A DNA stretch of 12,118 bases, taken from Lachnospiraceae bacterium UBA2860. Its GTDB lineage: Bacteria; Bacillota; Clostridia; Lachnospirales; Lachnospiraceae. The stretch is taken from NCBI GenBank assembly GCA_002350625.1, contig DEFE01000023.1, forward strand, positions 63,025 through 75,142, written 5' to 3'. How positions within the stretch are numbered: position 1 is the first letter of the stretch; each line of letters begins with the position of its first letter. A model generated the notes under the pieces. The model ran no database searches. It had not been told where the DNA came from and saw only the letters and a list, made by a program, of their open reading frames with translations. Made by a program: the position numbers and the translations under genes. Below are positions 1-6,274 of this stretch, piece by piece.

Positions 1-423
1 ATCGTCTACGGCCACAACATGAAGAACGGCAGTATGTTCGGCATGCTGAAGTACATGAACGACCAGAAGAAATACGACGAGCATCCCTTCTTCTGGATTC
101 TGACGCCGGACGGCAATTACCGCTACCACATCTTCTCGATCTTCACGACGGGGGCCGAATCGGACACCTATACGCTCTACACACAGAACGGCCCGGAGTT
201 CCTCGCGTGGGAGGAGAAGATGCAGAAGCAGTCCAACGTGAAGAACAAGGTGCCGCTGTCGAAGAGCGACAAGACCGTAATCCTGTCGACCTGTACTTCG
301 GACAGCTCGGTGCGGTGCGTGGTCATCGGCAAGTGCGTGTCCTCCACGCGGCCGAAGCGGAAAGCGGCGACGGGCCCGACGATGGTGACGCCGACGACGC
401 CGACCGCGGCGCCGGAAGCGTAA
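1..423 (+). CDS. Class B sortase, C-terminal fragment (5' end outside window)
   Basis: Sortases are membrane-anchored extracellular transpeptidases that join sorting-signal proteins to cell-wall peptidoglycan or to pilins. The frame is open from base 1, so the gene begins before the window; the ATG at 19 is internal. Visible class B landmarks are YGHNM with the catalytic His (codon 13-15), STCT with the catalytic Cys (codon 292-294), and SSVRCVV with the catalytic Arg (codon 313-315). The order His, long insert, Cys, then Arg about seven residues later fits the family. After the catalytic core, the protein ends in a basic patch (RPKRK) and a Thr/Pro/Ala-rich tail ending in APEA, which is not part of the sortase fold. 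The tail sequence is duplicated just beyond the stop codon. The target protein cannot be told from this window. The family call is firm; the subclass is likely. Confidence 0.88.
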   Translation: MVYGHNMKNGSMFGMLKYMNDQKKYDEHPFFWILTPDGNYRYHIFSIFTTGAESDTYTLYTQNGPEFLAWEEKMQKQSNVKNKVPLSKSDKTVILSTCTSDSSVRCVVIGKCVSSTRPKRKAATGPTMVTPTTPTAAPEA

Positions 424-470
424 AACGGACCGGGGAAGGTGACGCCGACCGCAGCGCCGGAAGCGTAAAA
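396..470 (+). repeat. Direct repeat, 30 bp, period 45 bp, spanning the sortase stop codon
   Basis: Copies lie at 396-425 and 441-470 and differ at a single base (G versus A at the 14th position). Each covers the last codons (PTAAPEA) plus TAA and following A residues. The period of 45 is a multiple of three, so the second copy remains in the sortase frame and would end with the same APEA-stop if the first TAA were read through. This looks like a recent tandem duplication of the gene's 3' end. Confidence 0.8.
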
Positions 471-580
471 AACGGGCAGTTTTAAGGCGCGCGTGAGGTA
501 AAACTTCCGATGCCGGATATTTATAGAATCTTACCAGAAAAGAAATGGTTTACCCCCTAAAATCGTAACAAAGTCATGAT

Positions 581-620
581 AAAGTCTCATATATGAAACA
601 TATGTGAGACTTTTTGTTTT
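581..620 (+). terminator. Intrinsic terminator-like hairpin after the sortase gene
   Basis: Positions 581-595 pair with 599-613 in a 15-bp stem containing one G-U pair and a three-base AAA loop. The right arm runs into a T-rich tract (611-615, then more T after one G). The stem is AT-rich for this genome. It probably ends sortase transcription before the secreted-protein gene. The 424-580 stretch before it holds the repeat and otherwise nothing I can support as a gene. Confidence 0.7.
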
Positions 621-678
621 TATTTGCTCCGCGGCGCATAAAAAACAAATGCCGCAGGAGAGAAAGGGGGTCGATGTG

Positions 679-1446
679 ATGAGTATTAGACGAATGATGC
701 GGGCGGTTCTCCTTACATTTGCCCTCCTCATCCTCTTCAGCGTATGCGTCGAGGCGAAGACCAAGGCGGACTACACGCTTTACGCCGACTTCCTGAAGCA
801 GGATGAGTTCACCTACAAGCTGAAAAAGAAGACGGACAACGGACTTTCCACATACGGACTCACCTTTTATGACCGCTACGGCAGCGGCCGCTACGAGAAG
901 AAGACCATCTCTTTCTGCCTCCTCGACATTAACGGCGACGGCGTGAAGGAACTGATCGTGGCGCGCAATGCTCCGAACTGGGATCCGCCGGCCATCACCT
1001 TCTATGTGTTCACCATCCGCGGCGGCAAGGTCCGCTTTGTGAAGAACCTCGGGACGAACGACTACACGGTCCGGATGAACGGGCAGAAGATCCTCTACTC
1101 ATCCAAATACAAAGCGCTCTACTGCCCCTGCACGATCGACACGAGCGACGCCTACACGATGAAGACGCAGATGTCCTATTCCCTGTTCCGCATGCGCGGC
1201 ACAAAGCTTGTGCGCTATTGCTACGCGGAGAGAGACGTCGAGCAGGAGATCGAAGAAGGCAGCGAGAAGAAGATCACGTTCCGGTATCAGGCGGCGGGAC
1301 AGAGCGCGGTTGAGACCGCTGCCGGCACAAAGCCGGAAGCATACGCCTCTCTCATGAAGACATACTTCCGCAGCACGGACCTGACAGCCGTGAGCATGGT
1401 GAGAAACAGCGCGAAAAACAGAAAGAAAATACTCGGCAAGGCATAA
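679..1446 (+). CDS. Secreted protein of unknown function with an EF-hand-like loop
   Basis: This is a 255-residue protein that I do not recognise by name. ATG 679 is chosen over the longer frame starting at 604, because the upstream part lies in the terminator hairpin and because a G-rich ribosome binding site (661-670) sits eight bases before 679. The N-terminus is a clear signal peptide: basic residues, a hydrophobic stretch at about 9-23, and a likely signal peptidase I site after Ala26 (V-E-A). The Cys at 23 does not sit in a good lipobox. Residues 83-91 read D-I-N-G-D-G-V-K-E, the DxNxDGxxE pattern of calcium-binding loops found in dockerin-like and EF-hand-like secreted proteins. The rest is rich in Tyr, Lys and Arg and ends in a basic segment. 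It is followed after 27 bases by the sirtuin gene, so the two are probably co-transcribed. Function is unknown. Confidence 0.75.
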   Translation: MSIRRMMRAVLLTFALLILFSVCVEAKTKADYTLYADFLKQDEFTYKLKKKTDNGLSTYGLTFYDRYGSGRYEKKTISFCLLDINGDGVKELIVARNAPNWDPPAITFYVFTIRGGKVRFVKNLGTNDYTVRMNGQKILYSSKYKALYCPCTIDTSDAYTMKTQMSYSLFRMRGTKLVRYCYAERDVEQEIEEGSEKKITFRYQAAGQSAVETAAGTKPEAYASLMKTYFRSTDLTAVSMVRNSAKNRKKILGKA

Positions 1447-1473
1447 GGCCCTGCCGGCCGAACGGAGAAATCT

Positions 1474-2208
1474 ATGAGTGATTGGAAAGCACAGATCAGT
1501 GAGCTGCAGGAGATCATCGATTCCCACAGAAGCATCGTGTTCTTCGGAGGCGCCGGCGTCTCCACGGAGAGCGGCATTCCGGACTTCCGCTCCCAGGACG
1601 GCCTGTACAATCAGAAGTACAAGTATCCGCCGGAGACCATCATCAGCCACAGCTTCTTTGTCAGAAACACGGAAGAGTTCTACCGCTTCTACAAGGACAA
1701 GATGCTGATTACGGACGCGGAGCCGAATGCGGCGCACAAAAAGCTCGCCGAGATGGAAAAGGCTGGGAAGCTCACGGCGGTGGTCACCCAGAATATCGAC
1801 GGGCTGCACCAGAAGGCGGGGAGCCGCGTCGTGTATGAGCTCCACGGCTCCGTGCACAGAAACTACTGCACGAAGTGCGGCAAGTTCTTTGACGGGGACT
1901 TCATAAGGAACTGCGAAGGCGTTCCGCGCTGCGACGAATGCGGCGGCCTCGTGAAGCCGGACGTCGTCCTCTACGAGGAGGGGCTTGACCAGAACGTCAT
2001 CAACGGCGCGGTCAATGCGATCCGCAACGCCGACTGCCTGATCATCGGCGGCACCTCGCTCGTCGTCTACCCGGCTGCCGGCCTCATCGATTATTTCAGC
2101 GGCGACAAGCTCGTCCTCGTCAACAAATCAGCGACATCAAGGGACCGCATGGCGGATCTTGTGATCAGCGGCCCCATCGGAGAAGTTTTTTCCTGCCTGC
2201 GCGTCTGA
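1474..2208 (+). CDS. cobB: Sir2-family NAD-dependent protein deacylase (sirtuin)
   Basis: Sirtuins remove acetyl or related acyl groups from lysines using NAD+, releasing nicotinamide and O-acyl-ADP-ribose; they act in the cytoplasm. The 244-residue length is typical. Motifs in order: the Rossmann-type GAGVS and GIPDFRS NAD-binding motifs (about residues 26-40), TQNIDGLH (105-112), the catalytic His124 in ELHGS, a structural zinc site C132-x2-C135 and C153-x2-C156, and the GTSLVVYPA motif near residue 195. All key residues are present, so it should be active. ATG 1474 has a GGAGA ribosome binding site at 1464-1468. It lies 27 bases after the secreted-protein gene, and its stop codon falls in the loop of the following terminator. 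Whether it is an all-purpose deacetylase or prefers other acyl groups cannot be told. The symbol cobB is given by family; some annotators use npdA. Confidence 0.95.
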   Translation: MSDWKAQISELQEIIDSHRSIVFFGGAGVSTESGIPDFRSQDGLYNQKYKYPPETIISHSFFVRNTEEFYRFYKDKMLITDAEPNAAHKKLAEMEKAGKLTAVVTQNIDGLHQKAGSRVVYELHGSVHRNYCTKCGKFFDGDFIRNCEGVPRCDECGGLVKPDVVLYEEGLDQNVINGAVNAIRNADCLIIGGTSLVVYPAAGLIDYFSGDKLVLVNKSATSRDRMADLVISGPIGEVFSCLRV

Positions 2209-2226
2209 CGCGCAGGTCTTTTTTTT
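2196..2226 (+). terminator. Intrinsic terminator overlapping the sirtuin stop codon
   Basis: A perfect 9-bp GC-rich stem pairs 2196-2204 with 2208-2216 around a three-base loop (CTG), followed by a T-rich tract at 2217-2226. The sirtuin TGA (2206-2208) lies in the loop, so the hairpin starts inside the coding sequence. It separates the sirtuin unit from the rpsF promoter. Confidence 0.92.
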
Positions 2227-2239
2227 ATGCGGGAAGTCC

Positions 2240-2268
2240 TTGCGATAGAAAATGCTTTATGTTATAGT
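2240..2268 (+). promoter_or_regulatory. Promoter of the rpsF-ssb-rpsR operon
   Basis: The -35 element TTGCGA (2240-2245) is followed by a 17-base spacer and the -10 element TATAGT (2263-2268), with an extended -10 TG at 2260-2261. It lies directly after the sirtuin terminator, and the predicted start near 2275 gives a leader of about 78 bases for rpsF. Both boxes are near consensus for the vegetative sigma factor. Confidence 0.75.
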
Positions 2269-2300
2269 AATGGTTCGTGAGAGTTTTCAGATTGTTCCTT

Positions 2301-2324
2301 GTCTTCCGGCAAAGAACGGAAGGC
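2301..2324 (+). promoter_or_regulatory. Hairpin in the rpsF leader, candidate S6:S18 autoregulatory site
   Basis: Positions 2301-2308 pair with 2317-2324 (eight pairs, one G-U) around an eight-base A-rich loop, with CCG in the left arm. It stands about ten bases before the AAGGAGGT ribosome binding site (2335-2342). rpsF leaders in many bacteria carry an RNA motif bound by the S6:S18 complex for feedback control; position and the CCG fit that idea, but I have not matched the full consensus. Confidence 0.4.
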
Positions 2325-2352
2325 CAAAGACCAAAAGGAGGTAAAAACGGTT

Positions 2353-2814
2353 ATGAACAAGTATGAACTGGCACTGGTCATCAGCGCAAAGCTCGATGAC
2401 GAGACACGTACCGCAGTCCTCGACAGAGCGAAGGACTACATCGCGCGCCACAACGGCACGGTCGGCGAGACCGAAGAGTGGGGCAAGAGACGTCTCGCTT
2501 ATGAGATCGAGAAGCAGACGGAAGCGTATTACTACTTCATCCAGTTTGAGACGGAAGACACGAGCTGCCCGAACGAACTTGAACAGCGCATGCGCATCAT
2601 GGACAATGTGCTCCGCTATCTTGTCGTCCGCAAGGGTGAAAATGACACATTCTCCGTAGCTCCGGAGAAGACCGAAGAGGAAGAGGCTGAAGAAGGCGAA
2701 GTTTCCGAGGAAGAAGTCGAGGAGACAGCTGCTGAGGAAGCCCCGGCTGAGGAAGCTGCCGAAGAAGAAGCTCCGGCTGAAGAAGCAGCGGCTGAGGAAG
2801 GCGAAGACGCTTAA
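2353..2814 (+). CDS. rpsF: 30S ribosomal protein S6 with a long acidic C-terminal tail
   Basis: S6 is a small-subunit protein that binds 16S rRNA in the platform together with S18. Residues 1 to about 100 form the S6 ferredoxin-like fold: the N-terminal MNKYELALV strand, WGKRRLAYEI at 43-52, the YYYFIQFE strand, and LRYLVVRK near 87-94. The remaining 49 or so residues (105-153) are low-complexity and extremely acidic, with 25 Glu among Ala, Pro and Thr and a near-repeat of the APAEEAA type. Ordinary S6 is about 95 residues. ATG 2353 is chosen because AAGGAGGT at 2335-2342 precedes it by ten bases; a TTG at 2299 in the same frame would put the leader hairpin inside the gene and add a sequence foreign to the family. 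It is first in the rpsF-ssb-rpsR operon. Confidence 0.96.
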   Translation: MNKYELALVISAKLDDETRTAVLDRAKDYIARHNGTVGETEEWGKRRLAYEIEKQTEAYYYFIQFETEDTSCPNELEQRMRIMDNVLRYLVVRKGENDTFSVAPEKTEEEEAEEGEVSEEEVEETAAEEAPAEEAAEEEAPAEEAAAEEGEDA

Positions 2815-2820
2815 GACATA

Positions 2821-2848
2821 CGTGCAGACCTTGCACGGCAAGGCATGC
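2821..2848 (+). promoter_or_regulatory. Two mutually exclusive hairpins between rpsF and ssb
   Basis: Hairpin A pairs 2821-2826 with 2832-2837 (six perfect pairs, five-base loop). Hairpin B pairs 2829-2834 with 2838-2843 (six perfect pairs, three-base loop) and can be extended through a small internal loop by 2824-2826 with 2846-2848. They share bases and cannot form together. There is no T-tract, so neither is a terminator. Processing or mRNA stability is possible. Confidence 0.35.
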
Positions 2849-2902
2849 GTCCCGCCTGATAAGCTTTCTTAATAGAACAGATCGGAAAGAAAGAGGTATA
2901 CT

Positions 2903-3379
2903 ATGAATACTGTCATCTTAATGGGACGTTTGACCAGAGACCCGGAAATCCGTTACTCCTCCGGCGAAAATGCGACGGCGATCGCTCACTACAGAATCGC
3001 AGTCGACCGCAGGTTCAAGAGAGACGGACAGCCCGATGCAGACTTCTTTGACTGCGTGGTCTTCGGGCGCCAGGCGGAATTCGTCGAGAAGTATCTCCAC
3101 CAGGGCACCAAGATCGTCTTGCAGGGAAGACTGCAGAATGATAACTATACAGACAGAGACGGCCGGATGGTCTACAGAAACCAGATCGTCGTCGAGAATC
3201 AGGAGTTTGCCGAGAGCAAGGCAGCGAGCCAGCAGAGCGCATCGAGCTATCGCGCTCCGGCGGATCCGCAGAGCCGCGACTATGCGGCGGACAGCAGGCA
3301 GGGAAGCGCTCCTGATACATCGGCAGACGGGTTCATGAACATACCGGACGGCATCGACGAGGAGCTCCCGTTCAACTAA
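2903..3379 (+). CDS. ssb: Single-stranded DNA-binding protein
   Basis: SSB coats single-stranded DNA during replication, repair and recombination and recruits partner proteins through its acidic C-terminal tip. The 158-residue protein begins MNTVILMGRLTRDPEIRY, the usual first OB-fold strand, and carries DFFDCVVFGRQAEFVEKYL and GTKIVLQGRLQ; the OB fold covers about residues 1-105. A Ser/Ala/Gln-rich linker follows, and the tip reads DEELPFN. The common tip ends in PF; here an Asn follows the Phe. ATG 2903 has AGAGGT at 2892-2897. The gene sits between rpsF and rpsR, the standard Bacillota arrangement that couples SSB to ribosomal-protein expression. Confidence 0.97.
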   Translation: MNTVILMGRLTRDPEIRYSSGENATAIAHYRIAVDRRFKRDGQPDADFFDCVVFGRQAEFVEKYLHQGTKIVLQGRLQNDNYTDRDGRMVYRNQIVVENQEFAESKAASQQSASSYRAPADPQSRDYAADSRQGSAPDTSADGFMNIPDGIDEELPFN

Positions 3380-3418
3380 AGCATAAGTTGCGGGATCATG
3401 TGAAAAAGGAGAAAAGTC

Positions 3419-3679
3419 ATGGCATTTCAGAGAGCAAACGGTGAAGGCGGATTCAGAAGAAAGGGCGGCTTCCACAGAAGGAAGAAAGTCTGCGTCTTCT
3501 GCGGCAAGGACAGTGAGATCAGCTACAAGGACGTCAACAAGCTGAAGAGATACATCTCCGAGAGAGGCAAGATCCTTCCGAGACGCATCACCGGAAACTG
3601 CGCGAAGCATCAGAGAGAGCTGACGACGTCCATCAAGCGCGCGCGTCATCTCGCAATCCTTCCTTATGTACAGGATTAA
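3419..3679 (+). CDS. rpsR: 30S ribosomal protein S18 (cysteine-containing form)
   Basis: S18 pairs with S6 on the 30S platform. The 86-residue protein has a basic Gly/Arg-rich N-terminus, then VCVFCGK and the conserved core DVNKLKRYISERGKILPRR, RARHLAILPY. Cys25-x2-Cys28 and Cys61-x2-His64 form a likely zinc site, marking the C+ form of S18; many bacteria carry the cysteine-less form. AAGGAG at 3406-3411 stands seven bases before the ATG. It is the last gene of the rpsF operon and is followed by a terminator. Confidence 0.97.
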   Translation: MAFQRANGEGGFRRKGGFHRRKKVCVFCGKDSEISYKDVNKLKRYISERGKILPRRITGNCAKHQRELTTSIKRARHLAILPYVQD

Positions 3680-3695
3680 TCGAATGTGATATACT
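3667..3695 (+). promoter_or_regulatory. Candidate promoter at the end of rpsR, facing gdpP
   Basis: TGTACA (3667-3672) is followed by a 17-base spacer and TATACT (3690-3695), with an extended -10 TG at 3687-3688. A start near 3702 would put the transcript's 5' end inside the left arm of the rpsR terminator hairpin. It could drive the gdpP-rplI-dnaB unit, but the overlap with the terminator makes this uncertain. Confidence 0.45.
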
Positions 3696-3698
3696 CTT

Positions 3699-3737
3699 AC
3701 CGTCATTGCTGTCTTTTAAGGTAATGACGGTCTTTTT
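3699..3737 (+). terminator. Intrinsic terminator after rpsR
   Basis: Positions 3699-3707 pair perfectly with 3723-3731 (nine pairs) around a 15-base loop, whose first and last three bases can add three weaker pairs. A T-tract lies at 3733-3737. It ends the rpsF-ssb-rpsR unit 20 bases after the rpsR stop codon. Confidence 0.85.
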
Positions 3738-3781
3738 CGTATCGGGAGATGCGAAAACGGCTGTGCTTCGGGGGGCTTTTA

Positions 3782-3796
3782 AGGTTTGAAAAACCT
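3782..3796 (+). promoter_or_regulatory. Hairpin enclosing the gdpP TTG start codon
   Basis: AGGTTT (3782-3787) pairs perfectly with AAACCT (3791-3796) around a GAA loop. The TTG start (3786-3788) spans the top of the left arm and the loop. Together with the rare start codon and a G-run (3770-3775) as the only ribosome binding site, this suggests weak initiation. The stem is short and AU-rich, so the effect may be small. Confidence 0.4.
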
Positions 3797-5831
3797 CAAA
3801 GTAAACGGAAAACTGAAGACATATCTGGTGTGGCCGATTGCACTGCTCCTGCTGTGGGCGCTGCTGGTCCTGCTCCTGTTTCTGAAGGCGGGACGCACTG
3901 CAGGTGTGATCGGTCTTATTTTCATGGGCATCTATGCGGTGGTCACGGTGACGCTGTACATGCGCAGCAGTCCGCGCCTCATGAACGAGATGATCGCATT
4001 TGCGACGCAATACGGCCAGGTACAGAAGAACCTGCTGCAGGAATTCGGACTGCCGTACGCGCTGCTCGACGAGGAAGGCAGCTTCCTTTGGATGAACGAC
4101 GCATTTGCGGAGCTGTCCGGCAAGAGCAAGCGCTATCACCGGAAGATCACGGATCTCTTCGAGGAGGCGGAGGAGGAAAACCTCCCCGACAGCGAGGAGA
4201 GCCGGACCCTTGAAATCGAGAGGAACGGACGGATCTACCGCGCGGAGATGAAGCGGGTCTACGTGACTGAGCTGCTCAGCGAGAACGGATCCTTCGTCGG
4301 GACGGATCAGGAATATCTCATCGCGGTCTGCCTGTTTGACGAGACGGACCTGACGCGGCTGACGGAGGAGAAGGAAGCCAGCCAGATCGTCTGCGGCCTG
4401 CTCAGCCTCGACAACTACGACGAGGCGATGGAGGGCGTCGAGGACGTCCGGAGATCGCTTCTCCTTGCGCTCGTGGAGCGGAAGATCAACAAGTATTTCG
4501 GCGAAGTGGACTGTATCATCAGGAAGCTTTCGCACGACCGTTTCTTCTTCGTCATGCGCAAGAAGTCGCTCCTCGAGTGCGAGGAGCAGCGCTTCCCGAT
4601 CCTTGACGACGTGAAGACGGTCAATATCGGAAATGAGATGTCCCTCACGCTGTCGATCGGCATCGGCTGCGGGGAGGAGAGCTATCTGGCAAATGCGGAT
4701 ATCGCGCGCAACGCGCTCGAGCTGGCGCTCGGCCGCGGCGGCGACCAGGTCGTCGTGCGCGACGGGTTCCGGACGCATTTCTACGGCGGCAACACGGAGT
4801 CGACGGAGAAGATCACCCGCGTCAAGGCCCGCGTCAAGGCGCAGGCGCTGCAGGAGATCATCGAGAGCCGCTCGAGAGTGGTCGTCATGGGGCACAAGAT
4901 CGCGGACATCGACGCGATCGGCGCTGCGATCGGCATCGGCCGCGCGGCGAGGACCGTCGGGGTGCCGGTATCGATCGTGGCTGACGACATTTCCGACAAC
5001 GTTCGTCCCGTCATCGAGAGCTTCCGGGCGGACCAGGAGTATGACGCTGACTTTTTCGTCACGCAGGAGCGCGCGCGGGAGCTGACCGGCGCGGACACGG
5101 TGCTTGTCGTCGTCGATACCAACAAGCCTTCGTACACGGCCTGTGAGGAGCTGCTCGGGCGCACGGGCAGCATCGTCGTGCTCGACCACCACAGACAGGG
5201 CGACGACCGCATCACGAACGCCGTGCTGTCCTATATCGAGCCTTATGCGTCGAGCGCCTGCGAAATGGTGGCGGAGGTGCTGCAGTACTTCGGCGAGGAC
5301 GTGAAGCTGCGCAGCATTGAGGCCGATGCGCTCTATGCGGGCATCGTGCTCGACACGAGCAACTTTATCGCGAGGACGGGCGTCAGGACCTTCGAGGCGG
5401 CGGCCTACCTCCGGCGCAACGGCGCCGACGTGACGCGCGTCCGCAAGATGTTCCGCGACGACGTGGAGGACTGCCGCGCGAAAGCCCAGGCGGTGGCGGA
5501 CGCGGAGATCTTCATGGACGAGTTTGCCGTTTCGGTCTGCCCAAGCGAGGGACTGCATTCGCCTACCGTGGTGTCTGCGCAGGCCGCCAACGAGCTTCTA
5601 AATACCCGTGGCATCAAGGCCACCTTTGTCATGACGGAGTATAACGGGCAGGTCTACATCAGCGCGCGCGCGATCGACGAGGTCAACGTGCAGCTCATCA
5701 TGGAGCGGCTCGGCGGCGGCGGGCACTTAAGTGTCGCCGGCGCGCAGCTGTCGGACTACACCCTGGAGGAAGCGAAAGCGCTTCTTAAGAGTACGATTAT
5801 GGAGATGAAAGAGGAGGGAGACATCGCATGA
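3786..5831 (+). CDS. gdpP: Cyclic-di-AMP phosphodiesterase GdpP (PAS, degenerate GGDEF, DHH-DHHA1)
   Basis: GdpP (YybT) is a membrane protein that hydrolyses c-di-AMP to pApA, affecting cell-wall, potassium and stress homeostasis. The 681 residues show two membrane segments (about 13-33 and 39-58), a PAS-like region (about 75-165), a degenerate GGDEF domain (about 170-310, with SLDNYDE and the RGGDQVVV end), then the catalytic DHH domain: GHKIADIDA with His370, Asp374 and Asp376, Asp444 in VVDTNK, D467-H468-H469, and Asp523 in GIVLDTSNF. DHHA1 carries GGGGH at 643-647. All metal ligands expected of the family are present. TTG 3786 is the only start that keeps both membrane segments, since an in-frame TAA lies at 3780-3782. 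Its TGA overlaps the rplI ATG (ATGA), suggesting translational coupling; gdpP-rplI-dnaB is the standard Bacillota order. Confidence 0.96.
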   Translation: MKNLKVNGKLKTYLVWPIALLLLWALLVLLLFLKAGRTAGVIGLIFMGIYAVVTVTLYMRSSPRLMNEMIAFATQYGQVQKNLLQEFGLPYALLDEEGSFLWMNDAFAELSGKSKRYHRKITDLFEEAEEENLPDSEESRTLEIERNGRIYRAEMKRVYVTELLSENGSFVGTDQEYLIAVCLFDETDLTRLTEEKEASQIVCGLLSLDNYDEAMEGVEDVRRSLLLALVERKINKYFGEVDCIIRKLSHDRFFFVMRKKSLLECEEQRFPILDDVKTVNIGNEMSLTLSIGIGCGEESYLANADIARNALELALGRGGDQVVVRDGFRTHFYGGNTESTEKITRVKARVKAQALQEIIESRSRVVVMGHKIADIDAIGAAIGIGRAARTVGVPVSIVADDISDNVRPVIESFRADQEYDADFFVTQERARELTGADTVLVVVDTNKPSYTACEELLGRTGSIVVLDHHRQGDDRITNAVLSYIEPYASSACEMVAEVLQYFGEDVKLRSIEADALYAGIVLDTSNFIARTGVRTFEAAAYLRRNGADVTRVRKMFRDDVEDCRAKAQAVADAEIFMDEFAVSVCPSEGLHSPTVVSAQAANELLNTRGIKATFVMTEYNGQVYISARAIDEVNVQLIMERLGGGGHLSVAGAQLSDYTLEEAKALLKSTIMEMKEEGDIA

Positions 5832-6274
5832 AAGTCATATTGCTTGAAGACGTCAAATCACTCGGAAAAAAAGGAGACGTCGTGAATGCGAGCGACGGCT
5901 ACGCCCGCAACATGCTGCTGCCGAAGAAGCTGGCGGTTCCCGCCACGGACGGCAATATGAAGGATCTTGCCGCCAAAAAGCGCGGCGAGGAGCGCCTTAA
6001 GGCGGAGCAGCTGAAGGCCGCCGAGGAGCTGAAGGCGGAGATCGAGAAGAAGTCGATCGACGTGAAGGTCAAGGTCGGCGCGAACGGGCGCACTTTCGGG
6101 TCCGTCTCCTCGAAGGAGATCGCCGACGCCGTGAAGGAACAGCTCGGCATCGAGATTGACAAGAAGAAGCTTCTGCTCGACGCGCCGCTCAAGGAAGTCG
6201 GCGCTCATGAAGTTGATCTGCGCCTCCACCCGAAGGTAACGGCCGTTCTTAAAGTCAACGTAAAGGAAATCTGA
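5828..6274 (+). CDS. rplI: 50S ribosomal protein L9
   Basis: L9 binds 23S rRNA through its N-terminal domain and reaches across the subunit surface with a long helix. The 148-residue length is typical. MKVILLEDVKSLGKKGDVV and the DGYARNMLLP motif (about residues 23-32) mark the rRNA-binding domain. A Lys/Ala/Glu-rich helix covers about 45-75, and the C-terminal domain contains GRTFGSVSSKEIADA and ends KVTAVLKVNVKEI. AGGAGG at 5812-5817 stands ten bases before the ATG. The ATG overlaps the gdpP stop (ATGA), and the rplI TGA shares its last base with the dnaB ATG. Confidence 0.97.
   Translation: MKVILLEDVKSLGKKGDVVNASDGYARNMLLPKKLAVPATDGNMKDLAAKKRGEERLKAEQLKAAEELKAEIEKKSIDVKVKVGANGRTFGSVSSKEIADAVKEQLGIEIDKKKLLLDAPLKEVGAHEVDLRLHPKVTAVLKVNVKEI

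Noticed and set aside
510..560. Sixteen-codon ORF between the sortase gene and its terminator, preceded by GAGGT
   Set aside because: Too short, no hydrophobic or other pattern, and equally likely by chance in an untranslated 3' region.
614..642. Possible promoter (TTGTTT, 17 bases, CATAAA) before the secreted-protein gene
   Set aside because: Weak boxes embedded in the terminator T-tract, and the start would fall almost on the ribosome binding site.
1099..1857. A 252-codon minus-strand frame across the secreted protein and sirtuin genes
   Set aside because: Overlaps two well-supported plus-strand genes and shows no family signature.
2299..2352. TTG start that would lengthen S6 by 18 residues
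   Set aside because: No family likeness in the added part, and a strong ribosome binding site belongs to ATG 2353.
3749..4213. ATG-initiated frame overlapping the gdpP start, with a nearby GGGAG
   Set aside because: Beyond the first codons it is an out-of-frame reading of gdpP. It matters only if a frameshift error exists near 3790, for which I see no sign.
3633..5558. A 641-codon open frame on the minus strand opposite gdpP
   Set aside because: It is the mirror of gdpP in GC-rich, codon-biased DNA; the plus-strand protein has full family motifs, while the antisense product is a composition-driven run of Arg, Asp, Leu and Val with no recognisable domain.
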